Of a stretch of 64,000 nt of DNA, positions 60,101 through 64,000 are shown in pieces (position 1 is the first letter of the stretch; each line of letters opens with the position of its first letter). The translations under genes and the position numbers were made by a program. The notes under the pieces were generated by a model, which was given only the letters and a program-made list of their open reading frames with translations, made no database searches and was not told the origin of the DNA. The stretch spans positions 103,290,501-103,354,500 of the forward strand of contig NC_133027.1 of NCBI RefSeq assembly GCF_048771995.1, given 5' to 3'. Source of the DNA: Taeniopygia guttata (Eukaryota; Chordata; Aves; Passeriformes; Estrildidae).

Positions 60101-60586
60101 ACAGCTGCCACTGGAAAATATGTGCTTAGAAACTGATTCTCCTGCTCTGGGGCCTGAAAAACAGGTGAATGATGGGAGGGAGGGACTTCTGTGTCTTTGT
60201 ATCCAAACCCACACCTCGAGGAGGTCAGCTACTGGCAAAGCACAGTGAAGTAGTCTTAAGCGTGGTTACAAGAGAGGAAAGAGGTTACCACGGGAACTTA
60301 ATCCAAGAGGAACGGATACATGGATTCAATTTTTCTGCCACACATGCCACAATGTGACTGAAGTTCTGTCAGAAAGTACTGAGTCTGAAACACTTGTGAT
60401 CTCCAGGCGTCTGTAATTTGGTTGGTTTTGTTTGTTTTTCAGGTGAGAAATGAACCCAAAAATATTTACATTGCTGCTGAATACATTGCCAAAATTAAAG
60501 GAATTCCAGTTGGAGAAGTTATAGAAGTGACTACACAGAATGCACTAAAAGTATTCCCTAAACTTCAGCACTTTATTCGGCTATAG
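54911..60586 (+). CDS. TATDN3: TATDN3, TatD-family metal-dependent hydrolase (10 exons, 270 aa)
   Basis: Putative metal-dependent deoxyribonuclease of the TatD family (TIM-barrel amidohydrolase superfamily). Exons are 54911-54964, 55051-55083, 55164-55237, 56565-56649, 57356-57418, 58432-58541, 58942-58997, 59212-59324, 60084-60164 and 60443-60586. All junctions keep frame. The product is 270 aa against 274 in human. Expected metal ligands are all present: H8 and H10 (DCHCHL), E103 (GIGEVGLDF), H143 (NVHSR), H166 (LLHAFDG) and D214 ([11 protein letters not shown]). The conserved LPCLGVHPV is also present. It appears intact. The start has G at -3 and +4. Introns 1 and 2 are tiny (86 and 80 bp) and lie in the CpG island; intron 3 carries an antisense LTR. 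Confidence 0.95.
55001..55034. repeat. Three tandem copies of an 11-bp GC unit
   Basis: GCGCTGAGGCG repeated three times in TATDN3 intron 1. Confidence 0.85.
55051..55083 (+). CDS. TATDN3: TATDN3 exon 2 (residues 19-29)
   Basis: A 33-bp microexon encoding [11 protein letters not shown] between the acceptor TCCCGCAG and the donor GTGAGG. It matches human DLDDVLEKAKK in length and position. Confidence 0.85.
55164..55237 (+). CDS. TATDN3: TATDN3 exon 3 (residues 30-54, last codon split)
   Basis: Acceptor GTGCCGCAG; encodes [20 protein letters not shown] and ELSE, then AG of a split Arg codon. Donor GTGCGA, 24 bp before the LTR. Confidence 0.88.
55262..56387 (-). mobile_element. Solo LTR of an avian endogenous retrovirus in TATDN3 intron 3 (antisense)
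   Basis: The 1,126-bp segment has matching inverted ends, TGTTAT and ATAACA. On the minus strand it carries a TATA box (CTATATAAACGC, about 55436-55429) and an AATAAA signal (55362-55357), giving U3 of about 950 bp, a short R, and U5 at the left end. The flanks CCGG and CCGA are a near match, possibly a worn 4-bp target duplication. No gag, pol or env sequence adjoins it. It is a solo LTR fossil; the exact ERV class is not resolved. Confidence 0.75.
56565..56649 (+). CDS. TATDN3: TATDN3 exon 4 (residues 55-82)
   Basis: The acceptor is GTGCTTAG at 56557-56564. The exon completes the Arg codon and encodes [20 protein letters not shown] and EQRSVTLK. A second AG 8 bp further on would put the exon out of frame. 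Donor GTAAAA. Confidence 0.9.
56650..57355 (+). other. TATDN3 intron 4
   Basis: A 706-bp intron; contains a (TA)n(GA)n microsatellite at about 57098-57132. Confidence 0.85.
57098..57132. repeat. Compound (TA)n(GA)n microsatellite
   Basis: About eight TA then about nine GA dinucleotides in TATDN3 intron 4. Confidence 0.9.
57356..57418 (+). CDS. TATDN3: TATDN3 exon 5 (residues 83-103)
   Basis: Encodes [20 protein letters not shown] and the metal-ligand E103; acceptor CTTGCAG, donor GTGAGT. Confidence 0.95.
57419..58431 (+). other. TATDN3 intron 5
   Basis: A 1,013-bp intron; nothing recognised in it. Confidence 0.85.
58432..58541 (+). CDS. TATDN3: TATDN3 exon 6 (residues 104-140, last codon split)
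   Basis: Encodes [20 protein letters not shown] to RRLDLP; acceptor ACTGTAG, donor GTAGGT. Confidence 0.95.
58542..58941 (+). other. TATDN3 intron 6
   Basis: A 400-bp intron; nothing recognised in it. Confidence 0.85.
58942..58997 (+). CDS. TATDN3: TATDN3 exon 7 (residues 140-159)
   Basis: Encodes [18 protein letters not shown] with the H143 ligand; acceptor TGTGCAG, donor GTATGC. Confidence 0.95.
59212..59324 (+). CDS. TATDN3: TATDN3 exon 8 (residues 159-196)
   Basis: Encodes [20 protein letters not shown] to SIIRSEQ with the H166 ligand; acceptor CTCCAAG, donor GTAACG. Confidence 0.95.
59325..60083 (+). other. TATDN3 intron 8
   Basis: A 759-bp intron; nothing recognised in it. Confidence 0.85.
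60084..60164 (+). CDS. TATDN3: TATDN3 exon 9 (residues 197-223)
   Basis: Encodes [20 protein letters not shown] and ALGPEKQ with the D214 ligand; acceptor CTTCAAG, donor GTGAAT. Confidence 0.95.
60443..60586 (+). CDS. TATDN3: TATDN3 exon 10 (residues 224-270 and stop)
   Basis: Acceptor TTTTTCAG; encodes [20 protein letters not shown] to LQHFIRL; stop TAG at 60584-60586. Confidence 0.95.
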   Translation: MRNEPKNIYIAAEYIAKIKGIPVGEVIEVTTQNALKVFPKLQHFIRL

Positions 60587-60665
60587 ATTCAGAAACTGAA
60601 ATATATAATGTTGCAGAAAGTATTACTTGTGGTGTAATTAATAAAACCAATGTACCAATCTTGTG
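60587..60665 (+). other. TATDN3: TATDN3 3' UTR and poly(A) signal
   Basis: AATAAA at 60640-60645, 54 bp after the stop, so the predicted UTR is only about 75 bp. Confidence 0.75.
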
Positions 60666-63600
60666 TTTAAGTGGAGTTTTGCAGTTGGAAGTTCAAGAAA
60701 CAAGGAGTGTTATATAGCTGGATAGGATGAAAATAGGGAATTTCTCAAAGACCTTTGGTGTGCACTGTAATAATCTCTTGAATGTGATAAAGACACGTTG
60801 TTCCTTTGCATCTCTCACGTCTCTGAGCAAATAATTTGTAAAGAAGAGCACCATAAAATTGTCAGTTTAGTTTCTCGGACTGCTTGCCAGCTGCTCCTGT
60901 ACAGTGCTTGATGTCCCCTTCACTCCTTGTTTCTGCTGACTGAAAGTCACAAACTGTGGACCCAGTCATGATAAGAAAGCCCCTGTTACAACTGGCAGAC
61001 TACACATCCCTTTCTGAGCCCTTGAGAGAACCCAGCTGGATGCACACTCTCTGTATTTGGTACTGACTGCACTCTGAGGGGTGCAGAAGCAGCATCTTCT
61101 CAAAATACTGTAGGAAGGAAAGAATTATAGCCCTTCTACTCCTCTCCTTTTCTTTTCCCATGTATAAAGTAGTAGTTGCTAGGATCTTAGCTACTTTAGG
61201 ATGGATATTCTTGTATTCCTAAATTATTTTATTTTTTGAATTGCGTTCAAAGAAAAAATCCTGAGTTTGCTCTTAGTTCAAGGATTCACTCAGTATCAGG
61301 AGACACAGGATGAGAAAGGGAGACAAACTCAGTTTTGTGATATCTTGGAGGTGATCTCTGTGGATTCAGATGTTGTCCAGTGTCCTAAAGCTGAATCTGG
61401 TGCTCCCCCACAGCACCTGTGTGGCTGTGGGTCTGTGAAATACTGATCAAAACTTCATTGATTATAAACCAGCAATTGAATGAGGTGGGTTTTACATGAC
61501 ACTCAGCTGTCCCGAGGGCCACTAAGGAAAGCCATTAGAAGCTAAGAACTTAGAAAACTAAGGTTTTCTCTCAGTATGGGGAGTTTTGCCAGGTCAATGA
61601 AGAAAATACACAAGCATTAACTTAATTCATGACCACCTCAGAGGGGAGAACGGGCAAAAGCTTGCACTGTAAGTGATGCCCCATCCTAAAGTTTTGTTTT
61701 CCTTCACCTCATCTTTCTCAGTTTCTTAAAAGCACCTTGTCAAGAGGTTTTTTGGGGTTTTTTTTTGGCTGTCTTTATCAGAACAGCTGTTCTGCCTTTT
61801 GACTAGAAGTAGCTTATTGAGTTTAAACAGCTTTCAGCAAACAACCAAACTTGCACAGTTTGTATCTACAACTTGTATTTAGAGCAGCAAACACCTGTAT
61901 CTCTGCTGAGTGTGTGATCCAGAGGAGCTAGAGCTGTTCCTTATCCGGGATTTGTAGGCACCATTTCCACTAAACGGGTCAAAGGACAGAGTTTGCCTGC
62001 AGGTGGTGCTAGGGAACAGGTGTGCAATAGTCAGAATATTAGCGTGATTCACTTAATTAATAATCATGTAATTGGAGATACTAAATGTGTGATAGATACC
62101 AGGCAGCCTTACATGTGCTTCTTGCTGCCTACACGTTGGGAAGTCTCCCAGTATTGCTTGGAAATGCAATTATGTAAGGAGATGCTCTGGCTAAGAAGTC
62201 AGGCAGCATCCAAATGTTTGCAAAGTTTTGACGTAATTATTTTTCTCTATGGAATCCTTAGCACTGGATGAAAACACTGATTTTGCAAGAAGGGGGAATA
62301 TTAAGTGATGTCCTCAAAATCCCTGTCTCTGGAGTGGGGTGGCATTACTCTGGTTCATCCTTAGCCTTGCAGCAGGGTGATTCCTGAGTGTTTGAATCCC
62401 TTTTGCTGTGGCTGAAACCTTCATCACCCTCCCATCCTGCAGCTCCCATGTGGGCAGGGCACTGCCGAGGGCGGGCAGCCCATATCCCTGGGCCCTGCAG
62501 CAGTAGGCATGGAGCTGCTTTTGGTGGTGCAGGAGTGTGGTTGAGGCTGGTGAAGGGGGCACAGAGTTGCTTCCCCTGGGCTGGGGAGAGCTGGCATTGC
62601 AACAGCCATGGGCAGGGCCAGCCTGGCAGGGGCCCATGGCAAAACAAACCGGCTTTGTCCTCTCCTTAGACCTGCGGCGCCGCAGCTAAGTCATGGAGTA
62701 GGTGACCTGCAGTTCCAGAAAAGGAAAACTCAGTGTCACTCCCACCCTGCCTTGGCATCCCTGACACATAACAAGGGTCAGAAGCAGCACCTTTTTCCCA
62801 GTGCTGCTGGTTTGGCTGTGCAAGTTGTGCCCCAGTCCCTGCAGTCAGTGCTAGGGGTGGGCAGTGGGCACTGGAAAGAAAGTTGTTACTCTGCACAGGA
62901 AACTCTTTAAGGTGCTCGCTCAGGACTGTGGTACTGCTGTGCAGAGAGGAGGAAGCATAGTTTCTGGTCTGGAAAACACTGCTGATCCTCAGCAGTCATT
63001 CTGTAACCTTACCTCAAAAGGGGGATTTAACAGAAAGCTCGGATTTCTGCCTGCATTCCCACGCTAACACCTGGCCTGGAGAGGCTGGGGAAGGCAGGAT
63101 GGCTTTGGGGGAGCTGCATGGCTGCACACTGTGAAGCCCTCCATCCCCACAAAAATTTGCCTTAGCGACATCAGTGTGTGTCCTGAAGCCTGTTCCAAGC
63201 CTCTTGGGGTGTCTGGATAAACCATACCTTCCCCTACATAACACAGGAGACTGAAGCAGACAAAGATGTACTGGAGGAAGGATACAGTGCAATTTAGTTT
63301 TTGGGAAAGTTAGTGGTGACCCAAATTTTCTTTTCAGCCATACTATCAATTGTGGAGGTCACACATAGCCTAGGTGATCTCTGTCTCAGAAAGAGGAATG
63401 GCACAGACTGTCTGCAGCAGTGTGGAAAGTGGTAGGTCCCAATCTCCATCATACCTTCAATCATCAGCTGTCCTTGGGATGCTACAAACAGCGGATCTGG
63501 TTGCACTTTGTAGGACTCCCCATGTCATTTTACCTTGCAGGATGTACATGGAGTGACAAAAAACCAAGAAAGGGCTCTATCTGTTCTCACTGAAATAGTC

Positions 63601-64000
63601 TTTGGTGGGCTGGTGGATCACCCTCCCATGGTCTTCTGAAATTTATTTTTAGCCATAGATTAACAGGGCCTGAATCTCCTGAACTGTGGGGCAAAGTGTT
63701 CTGAATTTTTCCAGAATTTGACGTGGGAGCAAGTAAGGAGGTGGTAATGAGGCCAACTGGATGAAATGCTGCTTATTCCTGCTGTTTACCATGATAAGGG
63801 TTTAGACAAATTGACTAAAGACTTTTACTGGAGGTGCTTCCAACAGATTCCTATGCAATGCATCAATAGGGTCTTAAGAGGCAAAAGCAAATAAATAAAT
63901 GGCTGGCAATGCAACTTTCATCACTTATGAAGTTCTGCTTTTGTTTGTTTTTTCATTAATGCAGGCTGGGGTTCAATCCTCTGTTCCCATTACAGAGCAG
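60666..64000. other. Intergenic to the right of TATDN3, nothing recognised
   Basis: About 3.3 kb with no exon that I can name. In human the next genes are SPATA45 and FLVCR1; neither is recognisable here and they may lie beyond the edge. A GC-richer patch at 62,440-62,680 gives accidental open frames on both strands. Confidence 0.45.

Noticed and set aside
60666-64000. Possible SPATA45 or FLVCR1 exon expected from human gene order
   Set aside because: No exon could be recognised by sequence; I could not support a call without a translated search.
1-64000. tRNA, rRNA, CRISPR arrays or bacterial-type operons
   Set aside because: None seen; the window is vertebrate nuclear DNA.

Overview
The window looks like bird nuclear DNA, probably from a neoavian and perhaps a passerine. 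It carries many CR1 LINE fragments with the typical avian 3' end, two avian endogenous-retrovirus LTRs, compact vertebrate exons with GT/AG introns, and CpG islands at promoters. The gene order ATF3 (+), BATF3 (-), NSL1 (-), TATDN3 (+) matches the human 1q32 block. All four genes were rebuilt exon by exon. Every junction keeps frame, and the predicted lengths (181, 122, 258 and 270 aa) are close to the mammalian proteins as remembered.

Layout. 1-8.4 kb holds the three coding exons and 3' UTR of ATF3; its non-coding first exon and promoter lie off the left edge. 8.4-37.4 kb is an intergenic stretch with no recognisable gene. It contains CR1 copies, a solo LTR (about 10.7-11.3 kb), an ancient CR1 (about 11.75-13.0 kb) and a 1.1 kb GC-rich 22-bp minisatellite fused to an orphan CpG-rich block (22.5-23.95 kb). 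37.4-41.2 kb is BATF3, with a CpG-island promoter to about 41.8 kb. 41.8-45.2 kb is intergenic. About 45.3-54.83 kb is NSL1 on the minus strand. NSL1 and TATDN3 start head to head, with 79 bp between their ATGs, in one CpG island. TATDN3 fills 54.9-60.66 kb and carries an antisense LTR in intron 3. 60.7-64 kb shows no recognisable gene.

Function. ATF3 and BATF3 are bZIP transcription factors with nearly the same exon layout around the DNA-binding region, which fits old tandem paralogues. NSL1 is a subunit of the MIS12 kinetochore complex. TATDN3 is a TatD-type metal-dependent hydrolase with all expected metal ligands. These genes are neighbours by conserved synteny, not parts of one pathway. 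I found no new biological system. The most unusual items are the minisatellite/CpG block in the ATF3-BATF3 gap and the LTR beside the NSL1-TATDN3 shared promoter.
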